Positions 44,995-54,228 of a DNA stretch of 64,000 nt are shown here, piece by piece (within the stretch, counting starts at the first letter, position 1; each line of letters opens with the position of its first letter). The stretch spans positions 1 through 64,000 of the forward strand of contig CAYPPG010000009.1 of the NCBI GenBank assembly GCA_964412555.1. The letters are read 5' to 3'. A program made the translations under genes and the position numbers. The stretch comes from CAYPPG01 sp964412555 (GTDB lineage Bacteria > Hinthialibacterota > Hinthialibacteria > Hinthialibacterales > Hinthialibacteraceae). A model generated the notes under the pieces. That model did no database searches. It was not told where the DNA came from and worked only from the letters and a program-made list of their open reading frames with translations.

Positions 44995-46008
44995 ATGGAT
45001 GAAACGTTTGAACAAATCAAAAAAGAAGCAATTGCAAAAGTGTCCGAAGAACTGGAAGCAGATATTCTTTTTTATAATGGTATATTAGAGAAGTTTATAG
45101 ATTATCAATTAATATGTGATTGTATTCAGCGAGAAAAGAAGAAAAACGTTTTATTTATGCTGGTTACTTCAGGTGGAAGTGCTGATGCCGCTTATAGAAT
45201 AGCATGGTGTTTACAAAAAAATTATGCGAAATTTTATTTTTATGTTTCCGGATATTGCAAAAGCGCTGGCACGCTTGTTGCTATGGGTGCAAATGAAATA
45301 ATTTTTTCCGATCATGGAGAAATAGGACCTTTAGATGTTCAATTGGCAAAAAAGGATGAACTTTTAGAAAGGCAATCTGGACTGGCTGTTTCGAAAGCAC
45401 TTGAAGCAATAGAATATCGAACTCTTTCAACATTCAATGAATTTTTTATAAATATTGAAAAATTTTCTGGAGGAACAATTTCAGTCAAGACTGCGGCTGA
45501 TATGGCCATAAAACTTACTAATGGAATATACGAACCGATATTGAGACAAATTGACCCTCTTCACGTCGGGGAAGTTACCAGAGAAATAAAAATTGCAGAA
45601 AAATATGCAATCAAACTAGCAGAAAAAAGCCAGAATTTTGACAAAGAGACAATAAACAAATTGATAATTGACTATCCATCACATGGTTTTGTGATAGATA
45701 GGAATGAGGCAGAAAAACTATTTAAAAATGTACGAGAACCTAACAATAACGAATTTTTATTGGCGCAATGTTTTCATCATGCATCGCGTTTACCAACAAT
45801 CGATATGGACAAGATACAATTCTTGAATGATGAAGTTGAACAAATTGAACAGGAAAACATTGAAAGTGAATCGGAGGAATATCATGATGGGAAAACAAAC
45901 GAAATTTCCGGAAATGTCATTACTAGAAATATTTCGTCGTCAAAAAAAAGCTCTAAAAATAGAAATAACAAAAAAAACGAAACGTACAGAACCCAAAAAA
46001 GCAGATAA
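44995..46008 (+). CDS. SDH-type (serine dehydrogenase proteinase) ClpP-fold protease
   Basis: A 337-residue protein. Residues about 24-130 form a ClpP/crotonase-fold serine protease of the SDH_sah group: LVTSGGSADAAYRIAW (oxyanion loop), GYCKSAGTLVAMGANEI with nucleophile Ser90, and DHGEIGPLDVQ. The rest is helical, and the C-terminus (about 285-337) is Glu- then Lys/Ser-rich and probably disordered. Composition is AT-rich compared with rimI and argS on either side, indicating recent gain. Related proteases occur alone or beside defence genes, but no function is established here. A small gene overlaps its 3' end in another frame. Confidence 0.82.
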   Translation: MDETFEQIKKEAIAKVSEELEADILFYNGILEKFIDYQLICDCIQREKKKNVLFMLVTSGGSADAAYRIAWCLQKNYAKFYFYVSGYCKSAGTLVAMGANEIIFSDHGEIGPLDVQLAKKDELLERQSGLAVSKALEAIEYRTLSTFNEFFINIEKFSGGTISVKTAADMAIKLTNGIYEPILRQIDPLHVGEVTREIKIAEKYAIKLAEKSQNFDKETINKLIIDYPSHGFVIDRNEAEKLFKNVREPNNNEFLLAQCFHHASRLPTIDMDKIQFLNDEVEQIEQENIESESEEYHDGKTNEISGNVITRNISSSKKSSKNRNNKKNETYRTQKSR

Positions 46009-46051
46009 ACAATCGATTAATATTTTATTGAAACGAAGTGAATGTTCTTGA
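45884..46051 (+). CDS. Small basic protein overlapping the protease 3' end
   Basis: A frame of 55 codons (MMGKQTKFPEMSLLEIF..., ending LLKRSECS) starts inside the protease gene in another frame. Its ATG has an excellent ribosome site, GGAGGA five bases upstream, better than most genes here. It is rich in Lys/Arg and overlaps by 125 bases. If real, it would be translationally coupled to the protease. It could also be chance, because the overlapped part of the protease is low-complexity. Confidence 0.4.
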   Translation: MMGKQTKFPEMSLLEIFRRQKKALKIEITKKTKRTEPKKADKQSINILLKRSECS

Positions 46052-46141
46052 GATTTCCATATAAAAACAAACACTCCATTCAACCCCTTATTCAAGTATA
46101 TATTTCTAAAAATCGCGTTCAGTTATGGAAATTATGCACTC

Positions 46142-46330
46142 ATGTTCAACGATCCAATTGTAGAAGAAATCCACCAAATTCGGGAAAAAATCATGGAAGA
46201 ATGTGATTGGGATATAGATAAATTCTTTGAAATGATCCGAGAAAGCGAGAAAAAACATCCTGAAAGACTTATTTCTTTGGATGAATTTAAAAAATTACAC
46301 CCGAAAAACTTTTCTGAAAATGTCTCGTAA
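46142..46330 (+). CDS. Small antitoxin-like protein (solitary)
   Basis: A 62-residue protein with DPIVEEIHQIREKIMEEC then DWDIDKFFEMIRESEKKHPER, the pattern of small acidic proteins often found before PIN or RelE-type toxins in cyanobacteria and planctomycetes. No toxin gene follows: the next 160 bases are empty. The ribosome site is weak. It is likely an orphan antitoxin from the AT-rich insertion that also holds the SDH protease. Confidence 0.6.
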   Translation: MFNDPIVEEIHQIREKIMEECDWDIDKFFEMIRESEKKHPERLISLDEFKKLHPKNFSENVS

Positions 46331-46496
46331 AAGTAATTGAACTCGCCCCACTTTTTCTTCTGACCCATAGCGTATTTTTCCAAACCCTTTCCGAAATTGC
46401 AGCATGGAATACACTGATTAATCTACAGTTCAATATATTGATATAGGCACGTTCACCATTTTTTTGATTCAAGTTTGATTTTGAGGTCTTTCAACG

Positions 46497-48155
46497 ATGT
46501 ATTTTCATGTTGTGCAACAATTGAATGCCATATTATCGGAAACGATTTCTTCCTTGGAAGTGGAAACTATTCCTAATCCGGAAGCGTTTTCTTTTGCGCC
46601 GACAAAAGATCCTACGCACGGAGATTTAACCACAAACGTCGCAATGGTTCTGGCGAAACCGTTGAAAAAGAATCCGCGAGAAATTGCCTCTAATTTCTTG
46701 GAAAGATTGTCCGGAAGCGCGCTGGTCGACAAAGCGGAAATCGCCGGACCGGGTTTCATCAACGTTCACATCAGCAATCAAGTCTTGCTCGATACGATGA
46801 AAAGCATCCTGAACATCGGAAAGCAATACGGACGCTCCGAAAAATATGCCGGAAAGAAAGCATTAGTTGAATTCGTCAGCGCCAATCCGACAGGTCCGCT
46901 GCATGTTGGACACGTTCGTGGTGCAGTCGTGGGGGATACTGCGGCAGAATTGCTGACTGCCATCGGATATGAAGTAATTCGAGAATATTATTACAACGAT
47001 GCCGGTGTTCAGATGCAAATGCTGGGGCGCTCGATTCAGACGCGCTACGAACAGTTACACGGTATTGACGCGGCATTGCCCGATAATGGTTACAAAGGGG
47101 ATTATATCCGCTACATCGCCGCCGGTCTGAAAACCGCCAAAGATAATTCTCTCTTACAAGATGACCGCTGGGAACCGTTTACCGAATTTGGCGCGGATGT
47201 CTTGATGAGTGTCATCATGGACGACCTTCGCCGCCTGCGTATCCGGTTTAACACAACATTTAGTGAGCGGTCGCTGCACACCTCCGGTGCGGTAACCGAA
47301 ACGTTGAAACAATTGGCCGAGAAAGGTGCAACATACGAGAAAGAAGGAGCAGTCTGGCTGCGCACAACGGAGTACGGCGATGAAAAAGACCGCGTCCTCG
47401 TGAAAAGTGACGGCGAACCGACATACGTCACGCCGGATATCGCCTATCACTGCGATAAATACGACCGTGGCTACGATCTGCTCGTCAATGTCATGGGACA
47501 CGACCATCACAGCCAAGTGGAACGGGTGAAAACCGCATTGAAACTGTTCGGGCACGATCTCGAGAAATTGAATTATCTGCTCAATCAGATGGTCAGCATC
47601 CAACGTGAGGGGGAAAAAATCAAATTATCCACCCGAGAAGGACAGTTCATGACATTGGCCGAAATGGTGGATGAATTGGGAGCGGATGTCACCCGCTATT
47701 TCTTCGCCCAGCGCGGGTACAAATCCCAGATGATCTTCGATTGGGATTTAGCCAAAAAGCAATCCATGGATAACCCCGTTTATTATTTGCAATATGTCCA
47801 CGCCCGGGCATGCAGTATGGAACAAAAAGCGGTCGAACGTGATTTTCAATACATGCCTGAAATGCAGTTTGATACAACCGCCTTACACGGTGAGCGGGAA
47901 CGCCAATTATTGTTGAAACTCTTTTATTATCCGTTGGCGGTCATGGATGCGGCGGAACGGTTTGAAATCCAATTGATCTCCACATACCTTGAAGAATTGG
48001 CAAAAATGTTTCATACATATTATCAGGCCCAACGGGTGTTGGATCAGGATGATCCGAACGGAAGCACGGCTCGCTATCATCTCGTGCTGGCAGTCCGTCA
48101 AGTGATGAGAAACGGATTAGGTCTGCTCAAAGTCGAAGCACCGGAACGAATGTAA
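46497..48155 (+). CDS. argS: Arginine--tRNA ligase
   Basis: A 552-residue class I synthetase. It has the N-terminal additional domain (Add1), the HIGH-type motif in NPTGPLHVGHVRGAVVGD, VMGHDHHSQ, the KMSK-equivalent KIKLSTREG (lacking the usual Met-Ser-Lys form, as common in ArgS) and a C-terminal DALR domain (VQYVHARACSMEQKA-like YLQYVHARACSM). Normal length. GAGGT lies about ten bases before the ATG. Confidence 0.97.
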   Translation: MYFHVVQQLNAILSETISSLEVETIPNPEAFSFAPTKDPTHGDLTTNVAMVLAKPLKKNPREIASNFLERLSGSALVDKAEIAGPGFINVHISNQVLLDTMKSILNIGKQYGRSEKYAGKKALVEFVSANPTGPLHVGHVRGAVVGDTAAELLTAIGYEVIREYYYNDAGVQMQMLGRSIQTRYEQLHGIDAALPDNGYKGDYIRYIAAGLKTAKDNSLLQDDRWEPFTEFGADVLMSVIMDDLRRLRIRFNTTFSERSLHTSGAVTETLKQLAEKGATYEKEGAVWLRTTEYGDEKDRVLVKSDGEPTYVTPDIAYHCDKYDRGYDLLVNVMGHDHHSQVERVKTALKLFGHDLEKLNYLLNQMVSIQREGEKIKLSTREGQFMTLAEMVDELGADVTRYFFAQRGYKSQMIFDWDLAKKQSMDNPVYYLQYVHARACSMEQKAVERDFQYMPEMQFDTTALHGERERQLLLKLFYYPLAVMDAAERFEIQLISTYLEELAKMFHTYYQAQRVLDQDDPNGSTARYHLVLAVRQVMRNGLGLLKVEAPERM

Positions 48156-48178
48156 ATAAAAAAGAAGGAAGGTTTATC

Positions 48179-49213
48179 ATGGTCAATATCGGAATTATCG
48201 GATGCGGCGGTATGGGTAATATGCACAGCCAAGCCTGTTTGGCGACCGAAAACGTGAAACTCACGGCGGTTGCGGATGAATTGACGGACAAAGCAAAGGA
48301 ACTCGCCGAAAAAACCGAATGCGGATGGTCCGGCACTCCGGATGAACTCTTGCAGCGGGATAACGTTGACGCCGTCATGATTTGCACACCGACAATCACT
48401 CATCATCCCCTCGCGATGAAGGCTCTCGCTGCGGGAAAACACGTATTTTTGGAAAAACCGCTTGCCAGACATCTGGTTTTAGCCGAAGAACTTGTCAAAG
48501 AAGCGGAACGAACCCAACGGTTCAACCAAGTCGGCCATGTGCTGCGTTTCTGGCCGGAATATGTGGTTTTGAAAGAGGCTATCGATGACGGCAGATGGGG
48601 AAAATTGGTTTCGATCAAATTCCATCGCGTTTGTGCCCAACCCGGTTGGTCTACGACCAATTGGTACATCGATCCGGCGCAAAGCGGAGGCGCGGCTCTG
48701 GATCTCCATCTGCATGATACGGATATGGTTCACTACCTGCTCGGTATGCCCCAATCCGTCTTTTCTCAAGGTGTGAACGATGCCACTGGCTGGCGGCAAA
48801 TTGTCAGCCAATATCTGTATGACGACGGCCCGGCAGTTTATGCCGAAGGTACTTGGTATGACGCAGAACAGTACGGTTTTTGCATGACTTTTGTTGCTGC
48901 CTTCGAAAAAGGAACTCTCGATTACAATTCATCGCGGCAAGCCAGCCTTCTCTTTTATCCACAAAAAGGGGATGCGCTAGAACCGGAAATGCCCAAGGCT
49001 CCGGAAACGAAAAAAGTCGAAGGCATCAACATCACTGATTTAGGCGGATATTTATTGCAGGATCAATATTTCTTCGAATGCCTGGAAAAAGGTGTTGCTC
49101 CTGAACGGGCAACATTCGCCCATGGCCGCGATGCCTTAAAAACTGTGGAAGCGGAAATCCGTTCAGCGGAGACAACATCGATTGTATCTATAAATAACAT
49201 CGACAGCGGGTAG
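48179..49213 (+). CDS. Gfo/Idh/MocA family oxidoreductase 1
   Basis: A 344-residue NAD(P)-dependent oxidoreductase with Rossmann motif IGIIGCGGMGNMH, ICTPTITHHP, and the catalytic-site FLEKPLARHL (EKP present). HLHDTDMVHYLLG carries the His/Asp pair. It follows argS after 23 bases with AAGGAAGG before the ATG. Two more family members lie within 2.6 kb. Together they suggest sugar or cyclitol (for example inositol-type) oxidation. The exact substrate is unknown. Confidence 0.93.
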   Translation: MVNIGIIGCGGMGNMHSQACLATENVKLTAVADELTDKAKELAEKTECGWSGTPDELLQRDNVDAVMICTPTITHHPLAMKALAAGKHVFLEKPLARHLVLAEELVKEAERTQRFNQVGHVLRFWPEYVVLKEAIDDGRWGKLVSIKFHRVCAQPGWSTTNWYIDPAQSGGAALDLHLHDTDMVHYLLGMPQSVFSQGVNDATGWRQIVSQYLYDDGPAVYAEGTWYDAEQYGFCMTFVAAFEKGTLDYNSSRQASLLFYPQKGDALEPEMPKAPETKKVEGINITDLGGYLLQDQYFFECLEKGVAPERATFAHGRDALKTVEAEIRSAETTSIVSINNIDSG

Positions 49214-49630
49214 GCAGGGCAAGACGTCAGGTCTGCCCTGGCGGTGTATGCGCTGTTAGGCAAGGATAGACTTCGCTTATCCTTGCTACCCTATGAGCGG
49301 GTAGGCAGGGCAAGACGTCAGGTCTGCCCTGGCGGTGNNNNNNNNNNNNNNNNNNNNNNNNNNNNNNNNNNNNNNNNNNNNNNNNNNNNNNNNNNNNNNN
49401 NNNNNNNNNNNNNNNNNNNNNNNNNNNNNNNNNNNNNTTGCTACCCTATGAGCGGGTAGGCAGGGCAAGACGTCAGGTCTGCCCTGGCGGTGTATGCGCT
49501 GTTAGGCAAGGATAGACTTCGCTTATCCTTGCTACCCTATGAGCGGGTAGGCAGGGCAAGACGTCAGGTCTGCCCTGGCGGTGGATGCGCTATTGGGCAA
49601 GGATAGACTACGCTTATCCTTGCTACCCAA
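49207..49630. repeat. Tandem array of a 91-base two-hairpin repeat with assembly gap
   Basis: Starts of TAGGCAGGGC at 49211 and 49302 and, after the gap, at 49457 and 49548 give a period of exactly 91. Each unit has hairpin CAGGGCA/TGCCCTG around AGACGTCAGGTC and hairpin GCAAGGATA/TATCCTTGC around GACTTCGC. The last unit diverges. Single copies lie at 31345 and, diverged, 11587. The first copy overlaps the stop of the upstream dehydrogenase gene. No spacer variation, so not CRISPR. The remaining bases to 49712 hold only the ribosome site of the next gene. Confidence 0.9.
49338..49437. other. Assembly gap (100 N)
   Basis: Exactly 100 N inside the 91-base tandem array. The number of missing units is unknown, since the phase across the gap (155 bases) is not a multiple of 91. 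Confidence 0.99.
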
Positions 49631-49712
49631 TGGGCTAAGATTGATGCAGGCTTTTCAAGTAGTGTGAAAGGTAAGATACTTATTCATAAGGTGAACACTT
49701 CGGGAGAGTAAA

Positions 49713-50696
49713 ATGGTGCGATTCGGTATCATCGGTGCAGGAACGATGGGGCAGGCCCATACAGAATCAATCACATTCATGCCAGGTTCACAACTCATCG
49801 CGATTGCGGATCCGGCTTTCGAGAAAGCGAGACAGTTGGCGGAGCCGGTTGGCGCTGTTCCTTTACCTGAGGCGGGAGAACTCATCGTTCGAAACGATAT
49901 CGATGCTGTCGTGGTCGCCAGTCCTACCCCTCTGCATTTTCAGCATGCGAAAATGGCGCTTGAACAGGGCAAACCGGTTTTTCTCGAACTTCCAATGGTT
50001 CGTCATCTGGAAGAAGGGGAGAAACTGCTGCAGTTCGCCGCGGAAAAAAATGCCGTTCTTACTGTCGGTCACTCCTTGCGCGCTTTTCACGAATACAAAC
50101 TGATCAAAGAAAAAGTGGACGCGGGTTCAGCCGGAAAGGTAGGTACGATTCGTTTGGGCCGGCGTACCTCCCATCCGCGGAGTTGGTATTCGAATTTCGA
50201 AAGCAGCGGCGGCGTGGTTCTCGATTCTATGATCCACGAATTCGACTATCTGTTATGGGTTTTCGGGACTGCCAAGCGGATATTTTGTCAGGGTATGCAC
50301 GGACGGTCGTCGACGGATAATCTGGATTACGCCCTATCCATTATCCGGCTTGAAAGCGGCGCCATTGCGCATATTGAATCTTCCTGGTGCCATTATGGAC
50401 AATTTTCCTTGGATGCGGAAATTGCCGGAGATCAAGGTCTCATCCATTACCACAGCGGTGAATCGATTTCGTTGGAATTGTCGATGATTGATTGGAATAC
50501 CGGCGGCCGTCAGTATGTCACTCACAGCCCCGTTATCACTCCGGCCTGTTATAAAATACTCGAAGCATTCGCCCATGCTGTGGAAGGAAAGGGTGAAAAT
50601 CCCGTTTCCGGTGAAGAAGGACTGGCGGCGGTGAAACTGGCTTTGGCGGCGATTGAATCAATGGAAACAAAACAATCCGTGACTCTATCGAATTGA
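49713..50696 (+). CDS. Gfo/Idh/MocA family oxidoreductase 2, lacking EKP lysine
   Basis: A 327-residue member with Rossmann motif FGIIGAGTMGQAH and VVASPTPLH. The normally invariant EKP reads E-L-P (FLELPMVRHL), so the catalytic/cofactor lysine is missing. DSMIHEFDYLLWVFG keeps the His. This may mean altered chemistry or a non-enzymatic role. GGGAGAG lies before the ATG. It is separated from copy 1 by the 91-base repeat array and precedes copy 3 by 73 bases. Confidence 0.9.
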   Translation: MVRFGIIGAGTMGQAHTESITFMPGSQLIAIADPAFEKARQLAEPVGAVPLPEAGELIVRNDIDAVVVASPTPLHFQHAKMALEQGKPVFLELPMVRHLEEGEKLLQFAAEKNAVLTVGHSLRAFHEYKLIKEKVDAGSAGKVGTIRLGRRTSHPRSWYSNFESSGGVVLDSMIHEFDYLLWVFGTAKRIFCQGMHGRSSTDNLDYALSIIRLESGAIAHIESSWCHYGQFSLDAEIAGDQGLIHYHSGESISLELSMIDWNTGGRQYVTHSPVITPACYKILEAFAHAVEGKGENPVSGEEGLAAVKLALAAIESMETKQSVTLSN

Positions 50697-50769
50697 CGAA
50701 AAGGAATCAAGGACAGAATTTCTACATTTTATTGAGTAGAATGAAAATTATTTGAGGTGGATTCATATC

Positions 50770-51771
50770 ATGGTCGTTCGAATCGGGATGATCTCTTTTG
50801 CCCATCTTCATGCAAACAGTTACGCGGAATGCATCAAAATGATCCCGGAACGCGCGGAATTGGCTGGTATCTTTGATGATGATCCGAATCGCGGAAAAGA
50901 GGCCGCTCATCGGATGAATGTTCCTTTTTTCGATTCCTGCGACCGGTTGTTACAGGACGATATCCAGGCAGTCATTATTTGCACGGAAAATGTGAAACAT
51001 AAAGAATATACAATTCGCGCTGCAGACGCGGGGAAGCATGTGCTGTGCGAAAAACCGATCGCCGTCTCGATCTCCGATGCGCAGGCCATGATCGATATCT
51101 GCACTCAGCGCGGGGTACAATTGATGACCGCCTTTCCCTGCCGTTTCAGTACTTCCATATTCAAAGCGCATCAAATTGTAAGCAGCGGCCAGTTGGGAAA
51201 CATTCTCGCCTGTAAGGGAACGAATCGAGGCACAATGCCAGGAGGATGGTTTGTGGATCAATCGTTGGCTGGCGGTGGAGCGGTTATGGATCATACCGTT
51301 CATGTTGTCGATGTTTGGCGATGGATGCTGAAACGGGAGGTTGTTTCCGTGTACGCTGAAGCCGATCGGATGTTTTATCCCGACATCCAAACCGAAGATA
51401 CCGGACTGTTAGCGCTTGAATTCGAAGGAGGCACTTTCGCCACGCTCGATACCTCCTGGTCACGTCCGAACGTGTCTTATCCAACCTGGGGGGATGTCAC
51501 GATGGAGATCGTGGGAGACCAAGGCGCACTGAAAATCGACGCATTCAAGCAAAAAGTAGATGTCTATAATAACGATGCCATAAAAGCGGAATGGGCTTGT
51601 TTTACCGATAATATCGACCTTGGTTTGATCAAGGCTTTCGTCAAAATCGTGCAGGAAGGCAATGCCGCGCCGATTACCGGATATGACGGATTGAAAGCCA
51701 TGGAAGTGGCACTGGCAGCGTACCGATCTGTTGATACCGGCGTACCGGTTCGGTTGCCATTGCAACCTTAA
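50770..51771 (+). CDS. Gfo/Idh/MocA family oxidoreductase 3
   Basis: About 333 residues with FAHLHANSYAEC in the Rossmann loop (lacking the classical GxGxxG, as in some family members), IICTENVKH, VLCEKPIAVS (EKP intact) and MDHTVHVVDVWRWML. ATG 50770 is chosen over TTG 50752 because GAGGTGG is nine bases before it. It ends eight bases before the response-regulator start. Substrate unknown, probably a sugar or cyclitol derivative. Confidence 0.9.
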   Translation: MVVRIGMISFAHLHANSYAECIKMIPERAELAGIFDDDPNRGKEAAHRMNVPFFDSCDRLLQDDIQAVIICTENVKHKEYTIRAADAGKHVLCEKPIAVSISDAQAMIDICTQRGVQLMTAFPCRFSTSIFKAHQIVSSGQLGNILACKGTNRGTMPGGWFVDQSLAGGGAVMDHTVHVVDVWRWMLKREVVSVYAEADRMFYPDIQTEDTGLLALEFEGGTFATLDTSWSRPNVSYPTWGDVTMEIVGDQGALKIDAFKQKVDVYNNDAIKAEWACFTDNIDLGLIKAFVKIVQEGNAAPITGYDGLKAMEVALAAYRSVDTGVPVRLPLQP

Positions 51772-51778
51772 TATCATT

Positions 51779-53020
51779 ATGAAAAAAGAACGAAGAATAC
51801 TACTCGTCGACGACAATCTTCAATACCGTTCAGCGGTAACCCGGAATCTAACGATGGCCGGCTATCGCGTCATTGAAGCCGGGGACTCCGTCGAGGGTCT
51901 CGAGAAAGTTCAAAAAGAAAATCCTCAAGTCGTGATCACCGATCTCGATATGCGTACTCATGATGAAGGCCTTCAATTTATAAAAGATGTGAAACGTCAA
52001 TATCCATTCCTTCCCATCATCATGATCTCCGCTGTGGGAACCTTCGATGAAGGTGCGCTGGCACGGCAGTTTGGGGCCATGTTCGTGCTGAGCAAATCCC
52101 GTATCGATGCGGAAATCAACACTCTTTATCAGCGCTTGGACAGCATTTACGAGCATTTTCAAAAACTGCAGAACATGACTGATCAGGTAGAAGAGACAAT
52201 TCAGAAAGAATCTGCCGATGTCGAACCGCTTCGCAATGAACTTGAACTGCTGTTGCAGGATCAAGATCTCGATACCGGTTTAAAAAGTCAAATTTTTGAA
52301 CTGATCGATAAACTCGAACGGCATAAGATGACGGAAATCCCACCGTCGGAAGGTCTCGATCTGCCATCGGCGATGAAATCGGTTTTACAAAAGATTCCGG
52401 AAGCCAAGAATCTCGATAAAGAAACCCAAACGATGCTCTCTGTAGCGGAAAGTATGCAGCAATCGTCAACAACTCAAAATCTCTCGATTGCACGCAACAT
52501 CAGTTTTTCCTATTCCTTTGCCGTCGAAAATGAAGTGAAATTACGCATCGGCCGGAAAGTGAACCGTCTACTGGCCGGAGATAAAATTCAAAAGCTGGCC
52601 GATCAACTTTATGACACCGCGTTGCATAATCTCGACATCTTTTTCAATCAATATCTCATTCGCACAGTGCATCAAAAGGATCTTGAACTCAATTCGGATA
52701 TCACCCGGCAAGTATTGGAACGGATGATCAAACACGGTACGAAATACAAACCCGATGGCCTAAAGGCTCTTGGAGTAATTCTCTTCTGTTGGGGACAAGT
52801 GCACGAATTCACGAACCGAAAAGGCAAAATCAAGATCACCAATCCGTTAGGTATCAAAGGAATTTCCGACTCCGAGGTAACGGAACTGGCTGGAAAGTTA
52901 ATTTTATTACAACACTTACGAAATCCGTTCATCCACCCCGAATTCAATGAACGCGAGAAAACCGAATCGGTCCGGAATACGGCGTTCAATTGTTTGGCGA
53001 TAGTGAGTAAAGTGGTTTGA
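51779..53020 (+). CDS. Response regulator with C-terminal HEPN-like domain
   Basis: A 413-residue protein. Residues 5-120 are a receiver domain: acidic pair D11-D12, phosphoacceptor D55 in VVITDLDM, Ser in IIMISAVG and Lys in FVLSKSR. A helical, coiled-coil linker (about 120-265) leads to a helical C-terminal domain (265-413). This domain contains LRNPFIHPE, with R381-N382-x3-H386, the R-N-x-x-x-H pattern of HEPN ribonuclease-like domains, preceded by a helix ILFCWGQVHEF. No DNA-binding output domain is seen. The next gene (glycosyltransferase) overlaps by four bases. The HEPN call is inference from one motif and helix layout. Confidence 0.85.
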   Translation: MKKERRILLVDDNLQYRSAVTRNLTMAGYRVIEAGDSVEGLEKVQKENPQVVITDLDMRTHDEGLQFIKDVKRQYPFLPIIMISAVGTFDEGALARQFGAMFVLSKSRIDAEINTLYQRLDSIYEHFQKLQNMTDQVEETIQKESADVEPLRNELELLLQDQDLDTGLKSQIFELIDKLERHKMTEIPPSEGLDLPSAMKSVLQKIPEAKNLDKETQTMLSVAESMQQSSTTQNLSIARNISFSYSFAVENEVKLRIGRKVNRLLAGDKIQKLADQLYDTALHNLDIFFNQYLIRTVHQKDLELNSDITRQVLERMIKHGTKYKPDGLKALGVILFCWGQVHEFTNRKGKIKITNPLGIKGISDSEVTELAGKLILLQHLRNPFIHPEFNEREKTESVRNTAFNCLAIVSKVV

Positions 53021-54207
53021 AAGTTCTCTTTCTCCTCCCCCAAATCCCTTATCCCCCCCACAGCGGCGGGCGGATCGTCACTTGGAATACTGTCAAACGA
53101 TTCGCTGATTATTGTGAGGTGAGCGTTGTTTGTTTATATCACCATCCATCTGAACTCGAACATCTTGAGAAGTTGAAGAAAATATGCCGGGATGTTGCAG
53201 CGTTTCCAGCATATGGAAAATGGTCATTGACACCATTGCTGAAATGCTGTTTTTCCACCTGGCCGTACAAGGCGCACCGATTTTTCAATCGTGAGATGTT
53301 CGCCCATGTTCGGAAATTGTTGGAGCGGGAAACGTTCGACGTGATTCATGCGCAGAATTTCTACACTACCGCCTATGTCACCGGCGGTGAACCGTGTCTG
53401 AAAATCCATTATAAAGAGAATGTGGAAGGCAATATTTTACTGCGCTATGCAAAAGCCTCTCGCAATCCATTCATGAAGGTAGCGGCGCGAATCGAAGGGC
53501 TGCGTACCAGGCGGTTTGAGTTAAATGCCTGCCGAAAATTCGACCAAATCTTGACAATCTCCCCAAATGACCGAGAAACTCTGCTGAAACTCGATCCTTC
53601 TCTTACCATTTGTCATCAACGCCCTGGCGTCGATCTTGAATCTTACCCTGTTTTGGAAGAACCGACTGGTCCTCCCAATCTAGTGTTTACCGGAACGATG
53701 TCATATTACCCGAATGCAGATGGAGTGACGGCTTTCTTGCAGACTACCTGGCCGATCATCAAGCAGAAGGTTCCAGATATCCGTTGTACGATCGTCGGCG
53801 CCGATCCTCCGGAAACCATTCAATCTTATGACGGGCAGAATGGGATTCGGGTAACCGGAAGAGTGGAAAATATACGGGAATATTTACAAATGGCGCATAT
53901 CTATATCGTACCTCTGCGAGTCGGTGGGGGGATCCGGTTAAAAATCCTCGAAGCCATGGCTTCCGGTTTGGCGATTGTCAGCACGCCGGTCGGCTGTGAA
54001 GGATTGGATGGGATAAGTGACGTGCATCTCAAGATCGCGGATATGCCGAATCATTTTGCGCAAGCGGTGATTGACTTAATCAATCATCCGGAGAAACGGC
54101 AAACGATTCGTCAAAATGCCCGCAAGTTGGCGGAAGAAGTCTACGATTGGGATAAAGTGATCCAGTCCCAGGTGGATTTGTACCGCTCCCTCCGTAGGAT
54201 GGGTTGA
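53017..54207 (+). CDS. Glycosyltransferase family 4 protein
   Basis: A 396-residue GT-B enzyme. The N-terminus has FLLPQIPYPPHSGG (sugar-acceptor loop), the donor half starts at NLVFTGTMSYYPNADGV, and RVGGGIRLKILEAMASGLAIVSTPVG holds the E-x7-E donor motif (EAMASGLA). It starts at TTG 53017, overlapping the regulator stop by four bases. It resembles PelF/WcaI-like surface-sugar transferases. The sugar and acceptor are unknown. Confidence 0.88.
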   Translation: MKVLFLLPQIPYPPHSGGRIVTWNTVKRFADYCEVSVVCLYHHPSELEHLEKLKKICRDVAAFPAYGKWSLTPLLKCCFSTWPYKAHRFFNREMFAHVRKLLERETFDVIHAQNFYTTAYVTGGEPCLKIHYKENVEGNILLRYAKASRNPFMKVAARIEGLRTRRFELNACRKFDQILTISPNDRETLLKLDPSLTICHQRPGVDLESYPVLEEPTGPPNLVFTGTMSYYPNADGVTAFLQTTWPIIKQKVPDIRCTIVGADPPETIQSYDGQNGIRVTGRVENIREYLQMAHIYIVPLRVGGGIRLKILEAMASGLAIVSTPVGCEGLDGISDVHLKIADMPNHFAQAVIDLINHPEKRQTIRQNARKLAEEVYDWDKVIQSQVDLYRSLRRMG

Positions 54208-54228
54208 GCAAAGCGAAACCCACCATTC

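Noticed and set aside
49207..49630. Possible CRISPR array
   Set aside because: The 91-base unit repeats in full with no unique spacers, and no cas genes are nearby.
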